From positions 56,065-120,064 of the forward strand of contig JABVXV010000191.1 of NCBI GenBank assembly GCA_013365325.1: a stretch of 64,000 bases of DNA, given 5' to 3'. The translations under genes were made by a program, and so were the position numbers. The stretch's first letter is position 1; every line of letters starts with the position of its first letter. The notes under the pieces are model-generated. The model saw nothing but the letters and a program-made list of their open reading frames with translations, did no database searches and was not told the origin of the DNA. Below, in pieces: positions 1 through 14,400 of the stretch. This DNA comes from Dipetalonema caudispina (taxonomy: Eukaryota; Nematoda; Chromadorea; Rhabditida; Onchocercidae).

Positions 1-53
1 TCTGATTGATATATCGAAGCAGGCCTATATTCCGGACGATAGCTAGGCCTTAC

Positions 54-635
54 CTGAGATTGTGTTGTCCCGTACTCCCATTTTACTGATAATCGATTTT
101 GGCCTGGTTGTCGTTCATAATGCTGGGATGTCGAACGAGATTGTGATGGTGAAAGAGTATTATCCAATCTTTGGGACGATGGCCGATGGTCTTGTCGTTG
201 AAGCGTATGTAACCGGGTATTTGGTAACGGTAATGTTGGTGACGGACGATATTTTGGATAAAGTTGCCCTGGTTGTGGTCGATATTCAGCACGCGGAGAT
301 GGTAAAAGTTGATGTTTTAGTCCAAGTGTTTGCCGTGACTGTTGATAGGGATATGTTGATAGTGGAATTTCCGGTGTCATTGGTGATTTCTGACCAGGAC
401 GATAATACTTTGTAGGTAGTGATGTTCCGGATATCTGCGGTCGACGTATGACATCAAGTCTTGGTTGTATACCATACGATCCTTTTACATCAGGAACTAA
501 TTGATGGGGTTTTTTAGAAATATCCGGTTTCAAAGATATCTTGAGACGTGGTACCTGTGATGCTTCTGGTGCCATCAAGTAATCCTCGGACGTCAAGGGA
601 ACTTGATACCGTGCACCTGGTTTTTGTGATTCTTC
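54..635 (-). CDS. cle-1: Hinge-like Pro/Gln/Arg-rich exon after the collagen domain
   Basis: A 194-codon exon with acceptor AGTTTTTAG at its start and donor CAG|GTAAGG at 54-49, in phase 0 at both ends. The protein starts [14 protein letters not shown] and is rich in Pro, Gln, Arg, Ser and Tyr, for example [19 protein letters not shown], with no cysteine and no predicted fold. Its position between the collagen helix and the expected endostatin fits the protease-sensitive hinge of collagen XVIII. I do not recognise a trimerisation or endostatin motif in it. Those would be encoded left of position 1. The two opposite-frame ORFs over this segment are shadows. Confidence 0.78.
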
Positions 636-2444
636 CTAAAAACTTGCTGGGAATGGTAGTTTGACGAAACAAAACAATGACTGTGAAGCATTTTAAATAT
701 TATAATAATATTAATAACAAAAGTGCTTTACGAGAAAAAAGTGTTAAAATTTGAGATATTATTGGATGCGGAAGTAATTTTTAAAATAAGCTGAATATGA
801 ATATGGCGTGTCCTCTAAATATTAATAAGCTTGACAAATATATTAATTCGAATTTGAAAATTTTCTAAATTTCGTGTCATTAACAATTATCATTGAATAC
901 TAAATTAAAAATTTTGGAAATATCTTCTTTTCCTACAAAAAAAAACTTGTAAATCATATTTTTGCACTTGTATCATAAAAAATGTAGAAATTCATTAATT
1001 AAATTTTATCATTTGTTAATTATCGAACAAAAATTAATTTCGGAAAAATGAATCAAAAAATGTATTAATTTATTGTAAATAGCTCATATCAATATTGTTT
1101 AACAATTTTAGCACAGAATTGCATAAAATTACTTTGTGTACCAATTTTATGTTGTTGATTTTTTATTAGCAAATAAAAATTTTATTTTATGCAAAATTTC
1201 TTTCTTCCTTTTTTACCACCGATTCACAATCACTTTGATAATAAATATCAATGAATGCTTCTGATAAATATGGGAAAAAATTTATCCCTTTTTCTTGTTT
1301 TATGAATGAAATTTTATTTATTTCGAAAAAAGTTCTGCCTAAAATTTAAAAGTTCAAAATCACAAATACTTCCTAACTTTTAATGAGTTGTCTTTCTATA
1401 GCTTAAACTTATCACTAAACACTTTTAAAATGGATTCACTAGTTTTTCCAGTATTTTTAGGAAAGAAAAACTTTAAGGTGAAATTTCAGATAGGTCAATT
1501 GTTGGAATATTTCCTTAGCTTGAAAGGCTTTCAAGCTCACTTTAGTAGATTGATTTAGCCTGATCTGAAAATATATTCACCAATCCGGAATCATTTTCTT
1601 TTAGACATTATTCGAGCTAAATCCTATCAAAATACAATAGTAATAGTTTTTAGTTTTTTTTTCTTTTTCATAATTGCAAAAGATGAAAATTAGCATATTT
1701 TACTAGCTCTAACAATTCATTTCTTTCAAGAAAAATAAGTTTTGAATAATCCAAAGTACTGTATCTAATTAATTGTTGCTTCGCTTATTTATCAAACCGG
1801 AAATATAGGATAAACTATTCCGGAAATATATTGCTACAGTGAACACCAATTAAAACGATAGATGCTATCAAATCTTAAGTAATTACTATATTACAATTAT
1901 ACTTTGCTAGTTTGCTTAATATATGAACCATGCATACTTACGATTCTTTCATCATCGAGCTATAACAGAACAAAACAAAGGAAAAAGGGGAAGAAATTTT
2001 TAGAAAATCTCTTCAAAAACTTAAAAATTTCAAAATTTAATTCGGAAAATAACGAAATATCGATCGAAAAATTATGAAACTGCTATAAGATTTTCCAGAA
2101 AAATTTGAAATTTTATTTTTCACTTCCAATTTCTTTTTTGTTTTGTTTAAAAAAAAAGCGGACAAAAATCATTAACGATATTTACTGAACGCTAGCATCA
2201 CGATATCATACAGATAGCCACAATAGTTAACTTCAATTTACTGCTAACAACAACTATGGATATTGATAACTTACCCAATAATGCATGAAATTTTCATTCG
2301 GAGATTCAAATTCAATTTCCTGAATTATTAAATGAATTCTGGGCTCATTTTTTACCAATTTTTCGAACTTTAACTATCGCGTAATTGTTTCAACATTAAA
2401 GCGTTCAATACTTTGCTTATAAATTTTACATACCCAAAATTATT

Positions 2445-2479
<35 letters not shown>

Positions 2480-5400
2480 ATTCATATAAACGTTGCACAA
2501 CGTTTATCTATTATCTAAAAAAGAAAAAAAAAAGATCATAAATTAATTCATAATAGGTTTACTGAAATTACCATATCGATAATTTTTATGCTATGATAAC
2601 TTTTTTAAGTGTTTATGAAATTCTTATTACAGTATTAAAATATTTCCTTAATTTTTGTGGAAAAAAAAAAGCATAAAATTAGTAAACCCAATAATAATTA
2701 TTATTAATATAACAGTAATGGAAAAAAATTCACTAAAATGACTTACAACTGATGGACGACGTTCCATAATTGGATGGAAACCTTCGAGCTGAAATTTATT
2801 TTTGAAAAATTAAAATTTCATCTTTTTTTTTATCTTTCTCATCCATAATTTTTTTGTATACTACAGAATTAAATTTTTCTTTTTCTAAAAATAAATTTCC
2901 TCTAAATGTTAAATTTTGTAGTGGAATTTTTCAAACAAAAAGGAAAAAAAAAAAAAAGATGACAAACTTTAACATCCTTGAAACCACCATTGACACGTAT
3001 ATATAATTGTTGATTTGATATACAAAAAGTAAGCGAACCTATAGGTACACCATGTGATGCGGAGAATAATTCAATTGTAGTTGGATATACTTGAACCTAG
3101 AAAAAAATACAGTAAAAATATTTCAATTCTTTTAGAAAAGAAAAGTTTAATTCTTATTCATATTCATAGGATTTTTCGAGAAAAAGCAATTTTAATGTAA
3201 TTTGCTATATAAAAAAAAGAATACATTAAAAAAATTCAAAAAAAAAATTTTGCAAAATTTTTTAAATTTGCTTAAAAATTTTCACCATATTTTAATTAAA
3301 TTTTATTAAAAAATTTAATCAAATAAAAAGTGCCATATTTTACTTGTCTAAAATTTAATGCAAACATTTAAATTTTTTTCTGGGAAATCAATGTATTCAC
3401 TTATTTGTGCTACTTTTTTCTGTTGACATTATTTCATTTAGTTGTTTATTTGAACTCTTTTATTTCTAATTTTTTATTTCTTTAATGTTTTTACTCCTCC
3501 AGGTGCAGTATGCATTGGTTGTGGATAAGCTTGTCCAGGAGGACCAGGTGGTCCTGGCTGTCCTATTGGACCCATTGGACCCCTTGGTCCTATTTCACCA
3601 CGTTCACCTGCAAAACAAATTGTAATTTAATGGCAAATTTAAATTTTAATATTCAATTTATATAGGAAATTCGGACTATTCCTAATAGGAATGATTGACC
3701 TTTTTCGCCTTTCATAGTATAACGATGTTGATAAGGGTCATATGGCGGTAATTCCTTACTTCCACCTGGATGACGAACCGGTATTCCTGGGAGGCAGTCA
3801 CCTTTTTCACCCTGTAATTATTGCGGATGTAACTTATAATTAACTCGATTCCAGTTCCATTTTTGCTCAATTTAAAGTATTCAATTAATTTCCTTAAAAA
3901 AAAAAAAAAAAACTGAAACAAAATGTGTAATCTCAAACTTTAATTCGAGGATCGCTAATGATCCGTGTGATATCTTCGGGATGCAATCTTTCACAGCGAC
4001 CTGGAGTTCCTGGAGGTCCAGGAAATCCTGGTTCTCCGACACCTGGTGGTCCTGCTGGTCCTCTTGGCCCTAAAATGCTGAGTTATATTCATAACTAATG
4101 ATAAATTCCTAAAAATAACTAATATAAAACTAAGCATAAAAGTTAACCCATTGGTCCAGGTGGTCCTTGCGGTCCTACGGGACCAACAACAGTTTGAACT
4201 CCTTCTGGTCCTTCTTGTAGGACTTGCGCTGATAATCCAGGTGGTCCTGGTGGACCCGGTGGTCCCATTGGTCCCATTGGTCCAGTATCTCCTGTCCTTC
4301 CAGGTGTACCATCGCGTCCATCACGTCCTGGTAGACAATTGGTAGGACACTGAAGTTATTACCAAAAAAAAATTCGATATTTATTAGAATGCGGCATTAG
4401 TTTTTTTCTTCAACCAAATTTATTGATTGATAAAAATACAAGGAGCAAAAGTTTACTAACTGTTCCAGGTGGTCCTTCTGGACCGGCTGGTCCTGGTAGT
4501 CCTGGTTCACCGCGGTCACCCTTATCACCTTTTTCACCCTTTTCCGACTTCACTGAAAAAATTTTGCTCAATAAATTTATGAATGATGAAGTGAAAAATT
4601 AGAATCCTACAAGCAGCAATAACTTGCAAATCACTCCTTTTGCTGCATACAACATTTCAGCATGATTGCTCAAGGAAGAAGAAGAAAGCATTATTGAATC
4701 TGATCATGGTACCTAGTACCAATCATACATTAGCCTGATACCAATTAGATATCATTAAAACTACAACAATACAAAATGCAAAATTAAATATTATAAAACT
4801 CCAAAATTCATTGCAACGGAAGTTGAAGTGATTCCATTCTGTTGTAATTACCTCATAAAAATATTATGAATTGATAAAAAAAAATTAAAAATTATATATG
4901 CATTAAATATGTAACGAAGTATTTTCATGCGACCATATAATAAGTAAAAAAAAATTGTGCGACTATAAATAAGCAATTGGATAATTAATTCGATTGAATT
5001 GATTTAATTAAATTCTTCCCAAAAATTCATGAAAAATTCATATTCTCAACCACAAAAAAAAGAAGACAACAACTAAATACAATAAAATAATACAGCGAGC
5101 ATGCATTCGCATCTATCATTATTATCATTCTACTGCATGACCCTTCTACAAATGCCAAACCACCGGTACGATGACCGCGGTTATTTCGAAATTCGTGTAT
5201 TTCTGGTATTGCTTCCAATAATTGAACCTGTTCCAGTATTGGAATAACCGGAATTATACGTTCCGTAATAGCGGTTTCATAGGAGGGTAAAATTAAACTA
5301 TCAGTATGCTTGCCAATAATAAATTGGATATTGTTGTCATGATATGAAGAAGGAGAAGATGATGATGAAGAAGAGGAAGAAGAAGAGGAAGGTTTGTGAT

Positions 5401-8400
5401 CATCTGAAAATTATCACCATTGCAAAAAAAAAAAGAAGGACTACAAGCAACGCGGTAATTTCAGAATTCATTATAAATTAAAAAAAAGCTAACAAAATAA
5501 AATTATCTCCGACTATTTCTAAAATTTAAATACAAATCATTTTAAATCAAAAATTTATAAATTTCAAGAAACACGACAATTCTGAAATTCAATATAAATA
5601 AAAAAAGAAAGTTAGCAACAGAAGGTTAATTTCCTTCTTCTTTTTTTTTTAAAATGTAAACATTTATGCATAAATGATTTTAGACTGAAAATTTGCATGC
5701 ATAATTCAAATTCTTCAAAGTATAGAAATTAGTAAATTAGCTTAAAAAACAAATTATATAAATAAATGAAAAGAAGAATTAAATAAATCAGAGGTTTTTC
5801 TACTTACCACGTGGATATTCAGGTGATATATGTGTAGAAGATGATGGTGATACTAGGATTGTTGTTTTGTCCGATTTTTCTACAAAATTTCACATCGCCG
5901 GTTAAGGCAAAAATCAATGTGGAAAGGGTCAAAAATGTCAAGGTAGGTTAGGAGTGAGTACTATACAAATGAAATATAAAAATCAATATCCATAATAAGT
6001 CAATATTGAGGAAAAAATTGAAAAAAGCTAGGATTGATAATATTAGATATAAGACCTAAATTGCAAGAAAAACTTCTCTGAGAAAAATTTAAATTAAGGA
6101 ATGTATATTATTAAATTAAAGAAATGATCTGAAAATCATTATATATTTATCCCGGATTTTCATATTCTTTAAGAGATTTTTGTTCAAAACTACTATGTAA
6201 TGAGGGGAATTTCAAAAGTTTCATCAGGATCGGATATGCTCGGAAATTTTTTTTTAAGCTTATTATGCTAATTTCTTTGCATAAATTTAAAAAATTTTCT
6301 TAATCACCTCGGGAACATAAACTGTTATTGCTATTAAGCAATTTCAAATAGGGCAAAAAAGAAATTTGGCTTACTCAAAATAGCTCCGTAATCTTATTAA
6401 TGCACTCTTTTTCGTTAATGATTTAAATCAGAAATAGCATAAAACTGTGAAAATTAGTGAAACTTTTAAAATTTTTTTTTGATAAAAAATTTTCAACAAG
6501 TTTTCACTGTATCTTCTAGGAATATTATATGAAACAAACGAACCGTATTCCTGAAGTTCTTCATCTTGCAAACCACTACCTTCCTAAAAATAAGATCCTT
6601 TACTTAATGAATCAATTCACAAGTATAATTTGAAATGAAAAGTAACGAAATTCAAATAAATGAACATTTACAAACACTATATAAATGTAATAGCATTTAT
6701 TCGTTGTTGCTATTTGAACTAATTAATTAATAGAGGTAAATGCAAAAGATGGAGGATACTCCTTCTGAATTAAATATCAATTTTTTTTTTTCCCCGGGAA
6801 ATTTTCCGGATTTCTATAACATGCAAAAAAAAAATGTTTACTTCGCTAAAAAACAAATTTGATAATTAAAAGGAAAATTTAGAAAAAATATTTCCAAAAA
6901 AGAAATGAAACAAATATATGTACAATTGAACAACATTTATGCAGTATAGAAATGAAGCAACCGAATAATAAAACAAACAAATTTATACCTTCAGCGACTT
7001 CATTTTTCGTCTTTTCCACTAAACCAAAGCAAAAAATTTTTTAATTAATTAACTAATTTCACATATTTTTTCTTGTGGTTTTTAAAATTTTGTGAAAATA
7101 TATATTATGCAAAATAATAGAATTTTAAAAATTTAAAAACTATTGGAAAAGTTCAAAAAGTTAAAGATTTTAAAATTTTATTTTGAATTTTTTCCTGTCA
7201 TTTGTATACAAAATAAATGAAAAATGAAAATTTCAATTGTAAATTCCCTCGGAAAATTGCTATTAAACCAAACATCCTAAAATATTTGATAATTAATAAA
7301 TAACTTACAGTTTCGTCATCACATGCAATTGCAGCATCATTAGGATCGTCCGAAATTCTCATTTCTTGAATTGTTCCCTATAATTTTTTGTGAAATTTGT
7401 AACAAATTTAAATAATTTTAATAATTCTCACCAAATCTATATCATCTTCTCGTAGCATACGATTTTTTGTCTGAATCATATCAGTTTTTAATAGTCTATC
7501 ATCCATCATTTCTTTCAATTTCTCCAATTCATCCAATTTTCTTCCTTCTCCTTTTTCTGTTTCCATTATTTCATCTGATTTTGTCGTTTCATCTGCTTTT
7601 GATTCTAAATAATGCATCGTTGGTTTTACTTTCCTTCCATAATCATTATCTGTATATTCCATACTATTATCCTTTGGTAACATTTCCGGTGCTATTCGAA
7701 CAATTCCCATTTCCGTATTTTCATCATCTTTTCCATTTTCTTCGACGGAACTCATCTGCTCATAACTATCCGTTGTTTCAGTATCTTCAAATGTTGTACC
7801 TTTGCTATTTCCATTATTATCATCATCATCATCAATATCATCTGCATCGCTACCAACAATAACAATATTTTCTACCGGTATACGAAATCGACTACTATCA
7901 CTGACATCATCAACATCATCAGAAATATGATAATCTTGTGATGTTAAAATTTCATCGGAAGTAATCGTTGCTGAATCAAAATTTCCCGATGATAATGCTT
8001 CAATTATATCATTTATTCCTTTCCTTTCTTCTTCTTCATTTGCCCAACGTTTTCTTCGATTACTGTTGTGATCGTTTACATTATTCTTTATTGGATCCAA
8101 AAATTTCCATTTAATACTATTTCTAATACTGCTACTGCTATCATTAAGAATTGATCGATTAATTAACGATGAGGGAAATTTGGAATTATGAATCGGTAAT
8201 GAAACCTCCTTGTTTTTATTATAGATTATAAAATTTTTTCGAGCAAATGACGAATTTTGCTGTCGTTTACTATCAGCAACAGTAGTAGAACTTCCTCTGC
8301 TATTTATTCCTCTTTCATTTTCGTTTTGTTGTTGTTTAAGTGCAGTTAAAATGAAACCTTCATCAATTACTAATTCTTCAACTTTTTTTGATAATCCATT

Positions 8401-11400
8401 TTTCGCTACCGTACTCACTGATTGCTGATAACTGCCAGCATCATGATTTTCTGAACTTTGATTTCCGACATTATCAATATCGATAGTAATACCAATGGAT
8501 GAATCATGAATACCATCTGCTTCTACTAGATTAATAGCTATAGTTATTAGATAGAACAGAAAAAATATTCGTAAAATATAATTAGACAATAACAACAACC
8601 GATAAGATTTCATTGATGACAATTTTTTTTGAAGAGTATCATTCATTCAAATTTAAACCTTAAGTCTCTTCCTGCCTGGAAAAAAAAAAGTGGACATAAA
8701 TAGCGATACACATAATTCTTTGATTGTTTAAATTATTTAAAAAAAAGGAATCATTGATAAGTTAAATTGCTAAAAAAAATTCGATGAATCATCGGCAAGC
8801 TAAATTATTTAAAAAATATCCATAAATGCTCAAATTGTCTAAGAAAAAAAAGTGGAAAAATCACAAATCTAATGTATATTTAAATATCCTAATTTGAGAA
8901 TTCTTTCAATAAATTAAACTTACAATTACAAATTTAAACCGTATTTTTGATGACAAAATTCGAAAAATAACCCAAAATTTTCACTCATGGAAAAGCTAAA
9001 GCTACAGCTAATTACAATATTCATTACACGCACACAAACACACAGACAAAGTGGACAAATTAGAAATTAGCATAAAATTCTATCTACACAGTATTAGCTT
9101 ACAGTACACTTGCAACCATATAATTAACGTTATAGTAGCAAATATTGCATTATTAAATTATGATAAATTTGGTAAAATTTTAGAAAATTTAAGTTCGAAA
9201 GATTCAGGCATAATTAAATGACCGTTTACTATTATTTCAATAAAAGAGAAAACAATTGATTACATTTAATTCGTTTCAAATTTCTATTTATTACCAGTTT
9301 AGAAAAGACAAAAAAAGTTAGGAAGTGAAACGAACTACGAACTTTTTTCACAACAATTTAACCGAATACTTATAAAATTTGAAGAAAAGAAATTAATCGT
9401 AGTCAGAATTTAAATTTAAACAGTATCAAAGAGCAGAAAAGAGAAACAAATCTAATATTTTTTAATAATTAAAAAAAATGTCATCACTTTTTTTGCATAT
9501 TTCCTTTCTTTTATTTTATTTTTCCTCTTTTCTTTTATAATCGAAGGAGTTTGCAAATATATATTGTAAAAAAGAGAGGTTTTGTTTGCATAAGATTAAA
9601 ATAGATCATAAAGCTTACTAGAAAGTTTTAATTTATCAAATCATTGGATTATGAAATTATTAAAATGGTTGTAAAGGAATGACATTAATAAAATATAGTC
9701 AGTTAAGAGAATAATGAAATTTTTAAAAAACAAAATTGACAAAATATTATCAATTAGTCGAATAATCTAATTTCCAAAATGATAGAATCAATGAAATATC
9801 ACTAACTAATGCAAAAAGTTCGTGAAATTATTGCAAGGCGATAAAATTGATAAGACATTATCAGTTAAGCAAAAACGAAATTTCTAAAATGATAAAATAA
9901 TAGATTTAACGAAATATTTTTAATTAAGCAAATGATGAAATCTCTAACATAATAAAATAAATAAAATATCATCAATTGATCAAATAAAATAAGATGTGAA
10001 ATGGTTATGAGATGATAAAATTAACAGTCATTAATTGAGCGATTGATAAAGTTTCTAAAAGAACAAAATTAAAAAATTAATAAGTGAACCACAAAAAAAA
10101 AAGAAAAAGTGGCTGGAAAAGAATAAAGAAATAATAAAAGGAAATAAGAAAGGTAAGAAAAGATAAAGTAAAATTTTAACAAGTATGATTATATAAATCA
10201 TATCATTTTATGAAAAATTTAAATACTTAACGCCGAAATAAATAAATTTGTACCGAAAGATTTTAAAATGGTAAATTCTAAATAAAATGTAATCTAAATG
10301 ATAATTAGAACAAAAATTTCACCTTTATATATACATATGGACACATATGCATGTAATGAATAGGAATAAAAATTTAAACATATGGGATTTTAAATGAAAC
10401 GATAATGTTAATGTTATTTGGAATTCACTACAAAAACTTTTTTTCTCCTTTTTTTTTTTTGATATTTTTAGGAATGTCTGAGCGAAAAGTTTAAGATATC
10501 CTGAATGAATAAGATAGATAGTATAGTTTTAATTTGAGGCATTTCAAACGATTTTTAACGATGTCATTATTTCCACTACTATTTCAAAAAAGAAAAAAAA
10601 AAAAAAAAAAAAAGAGAAAAAGAGAAAAAAAGGTAAAAATTTGAAAAAATAACTGTGAAATTAAAACCTGATGTTAGTTATTGTAGCATTAAAAATTTAA
10701 GCATCACATTTTTGTTTCTTGTCTTTATTTTTTTTTTTCTTTTTATTTATTTGTTTGTTCTTATAAATACCAGAAATTGAAGCAATATGTTTAGTTTCAT
10801 ATAACATAAAATACATATTTTAGACAATAAAATTAATTTAAATTAATTATCTGCCTCTTTTTTTTTTTTTGTTTTCTTGTCGTTTTTTATTTCTTTCTCA
10901 TTTCTTTCTTTCACATTTTTCAACGAATGAGGAAGTAAGTTGAAAATAAAAATATAAAAATGTATTTCGTAATTCATCGATATGAATTTATTTTGCCAAC
11001 CAATCAATTACTAACTAACATTCGAATAGAAGAAACGATATTTTTTTAAATTTTGGAAAAAGAGCCAAAAGCCAAATGAAGAAGAAAAACTATCAAATTT
11101 GATTGAATGCATTATACATTTTTTTTTTTTTTTTTTTTTTTGTAATTAAGAAATTTCAACCTTTAAAGAAAGAAGTTAAAATGTTCGTTTTTTTTCATTT
11201 ATTTGCCTGATAAAAGTAGAAATTACAACAATAAATTGGAGAAATTATTTATGTTTTCAATTTAAATCTGTTAACAATTATTCTTCTTCAAAAAATTAGG
11301 ATGCAAAAAATTTTTGAAAAATCCTTTGATCATATGAAATGATAAAACTGATAGCTCTTTTTCTGCAGCGCTATTTGATCATATTAGTAAAAAATTTAGT

Positions 11401-14400
11401 ATTAGAATAATTTTCCATCTTTTATTTTACTCATCAATAAATATTAGAATTTAAATGTTAACTATTTAATTTATACGCCGGAAATTTTTAAAAACTGCAA
11501 ATTTCTCTCAACAATCTTCCAAAATGACATAGTGTTTGATGCCATACAGCTATGAGTAATATACTTTATCCATAATTTATTTAGCATCAATTATTACGAT
11601 TAAGAAAATTTATTTTTTATCACTGGGAGAAACTTGTCCGGAAAATTATACGAATTTTCCGGAATACTGAATGATTCAAAACTGAGATTCCACAAATCAG
11701 AAGATATGCACATCTAAATTCTCGTTAACATTTTAAACTTCTTGCTTGATTTTCACTTTAATTTCTTCTCTTTTTTCTTTTTTTCCTATCATTTTACTTT
11801 TTAACTTTGGAAATCAAGCATTAGCTTTATTTACAATTAATTAGAAACGAATTTTCAAAGTGGTAAAAAAAGAGATGGAAAAGTAAAATTTAGAAAAGAA
11901 ATTGTCTACAATCCTTTCATTCCGTTGCTATATTTTAAGGTTGCATTTCAACACATAACTCATTATATTACTATTGAAACATCATATTTGAATCAGTAAA
12001 ATAAATATTTCTTAATATATACTACAAAAATTTAAAATAATACCGAAAGTATTTTACATTATGATTTGTCATTTTAAGTTTCTTTTTGTATTTTTGTTGT
12101 AAAGTTTTTTAAATTGTAACGAAAGAATTCATACAGTAAATATTATGAAATTTTTGAACAATTTAAAAAGAATTTGACAATTTAATAGCATTACAAACAA
12201 ACTTTGTTTAGTCAATTCAATTTCATAATTTTATAATTTATTGCTATGAAAGAAATTTTCTGTTGAACGGAATCTTTCGGCTATAAAAAATTTAATGTTA
12301 AGTTATTTTCAAACTTATTGTTTGTTTACCTTATATTATTTGCAAATATATTAAAAAAAAATAATGCATTCAGTCTAAAATATATTCATCTATTTGCAAT
12401 GATTTTTTACTTGCCTATTAAGTGAAATTATTATTTCAGGCATTTCGATTGCTCATATTTCTTAAAGTTTTAATCATGTGCTAAATTGTCAAATATTTCA
12501 ATTTTAAATAACGAGTACTGAATTCATAATTTGAAATGATTTGTCACATTTGAATATTGTGCTCATTTCTCTTGCTAAATCGTTGCAAACACTGTTGGAA
12601 AATAGTCTAAAGTGCAGTGAATTGCTTAAGAAAACCAATTAGAATGACAAATCGGATAATATATACTTTCAAATAAATCTTCAACTTTACAATTAGTTTT
12701 TTTCTTCAATTTTTTTAGTCTACTAATTCTAATATTCTAAACTTCTATTCCATTATTTTTTCTTACTCCTATTTCATTCTAATATTTCATTGTTCTAAAA
12801 TCGAGAATGCAGCAATTGCTCTAATAATTCGGTGAAGTATGATCAGTGAACATTATTTAGAAGACTGGAGAAGTAAAAGTGAATTAAGAAGACTGGAAGA
12901 TTGAGTTTCTGAAAAAGCGAATTCAGAAGATCAGAAAAGTAGCGTTTCCGAAAATGAAATCAATAGAGTTGAGTCCCATCCAAAAGATTCTAGGAGTAAT
13001 ATTTCTAAAAAAGTGGTTTCAATTCTTTCAATTAACAATAATTTTGAAATTTGTTTCTTGAGACAAAGATTAAAAATCCATTCTTGTCGAAATTTCCCAA
13101 CAAAACTGCATACCATTGAGCATACCAATCAAACTAAAAGAATTAGTAGGATAGGAGAAAGAAGAAATTGTAAGAACACTTATCATTCAAACACTTATCA
13201 ATTAGTACGAAATGCGGAACAAATAAAAACAGTGATACCATATCAATTTAATAGGCTTAAATAATTTAATTTTTTTTTTTAATTTATAGGCCAAAAAGTT
13301 AATGCCATATTTGTCAGTACCAAAATAGCTAGCAATATAAATGAAGAAGATCGGAAGAAAAAAAAGAAAAAAAGAGCCGAAGCCAAATAAATATTTATAG
13401 GATAACGTAAGAAGGAAAATAGTACACATTTGGAATAAATATGCCATATGAATATTTTAATTTTTTTGCTTTAGGAATTTTGGACTTTTTACTTTTTTAA
13501 ACATTAAGAGAAAAGAGAAAGCGATAAATAAATTGGATTGAAAATTAGCTACTTTGAAGCTCAGAATCAAGTTTAAAATTGTAAAAGGAACTTGAGGTAA
13601 AATAATTTTGCAATTAAACTCTTAAATTCAAAAAAAAGGACTAAGGCTAAATAAAATTATAATTGAACTTATAATCGCAATTTTACTATACATTATATAT
13701 ATAGTTAATAAAAAGTAATGAATATTGATTTTATAATTATAAAGATAAATCATGAAACTTTCAACAGCTATTGCAGTTTTCAAACAGGTGCTGTTCTTTT
13801 TTTTAGGTATTAGGGTGCTTCTGAAATGCATTTCCTCAGGTGTTGGTACGAAATTTTAACATTTTTCAACAAATTGACATTTAAGATCTTACTTTTTAAC
13901 ATTTCTGAAGATTGGAACAAACATTTATATTTTTATGTAAACATTTCAAAGACATCCCAATCATTTTCGAATTTCTAAAACTGAGCGAAAATGAGATACC
14001 AACACAGAAATTACAAATTTCATCCTATAAAGTTTACCTTCCCGAAATAAATCCAATTTGTTTGCCAACAAATCTTTTATTTTTAATTGGGAAATACTTA
14101 GATAATGTATTAAGATTGTGAATGAATGAAACAAAAAACAGAAAAAAATACTCTTTACATTTTTAAAAAATTGATAAGAAATTTATCCATAATTTATAAA
14201 AAAAATTAATAATAGTAATATTTCCTACATCTAATTGGTCCTGAATTTTCTGTAATGTAATACAGAAGTGGATTTTTATAATAAAAGAATAATATTTGTA
14301 AGAAATTTGTGCATCGTTTATAAAACAAATCAGTAATAATATTAATGAGATTTCTTATATTAAATTAATATAAATTATTTTGGCGCTCAGGAAAAGATGG

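Noticed and set aside
62..415. 117-codon plus-strand frame and 69-codon minus-strand frame over the first 420 bases
   Set aside because: Both are out of phase with the minus-strand hinge exon 54-635, which has proper splice sites and joins in phase to the collagen exons.
3712..3936. 74-codon minus-strand frame ending in the collagen region
   Set aside because: Different phase from the collagen exon 3700-3811; its start comes from an A tract read as poly-Phe.
4151..4345. Plus-strand 64-codon Val/Leu-rich frame
   Set aside because: It is the exact antisense of a Gly-X-Y exon; GGN-CCN repeats read as Val/Leu on the opposite strand.
5027..5160. Extension of the Ser-rich exon to a TGA with a hydrophobic tail ([18 protein letters not shown])
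   Set aside because: It looks like a membrane anchor, but splicing before it is needed to keep phase with the collagen exons; kept only as an unlikely alternative end.
7467..7862. 131-codon plus-strand frame with His/Tyr/Leu-rich sequence
   Set aside because: Antisense shadow of the acidic GAT/GAA-rich alternative exon 7432-8646.
12931..14121. Cluster of 65-83-codon frames on both strands
   Set aside because: Overlapping on both strands, no recognisable motifs or intron signals; judged chance frames in intronic sequence.
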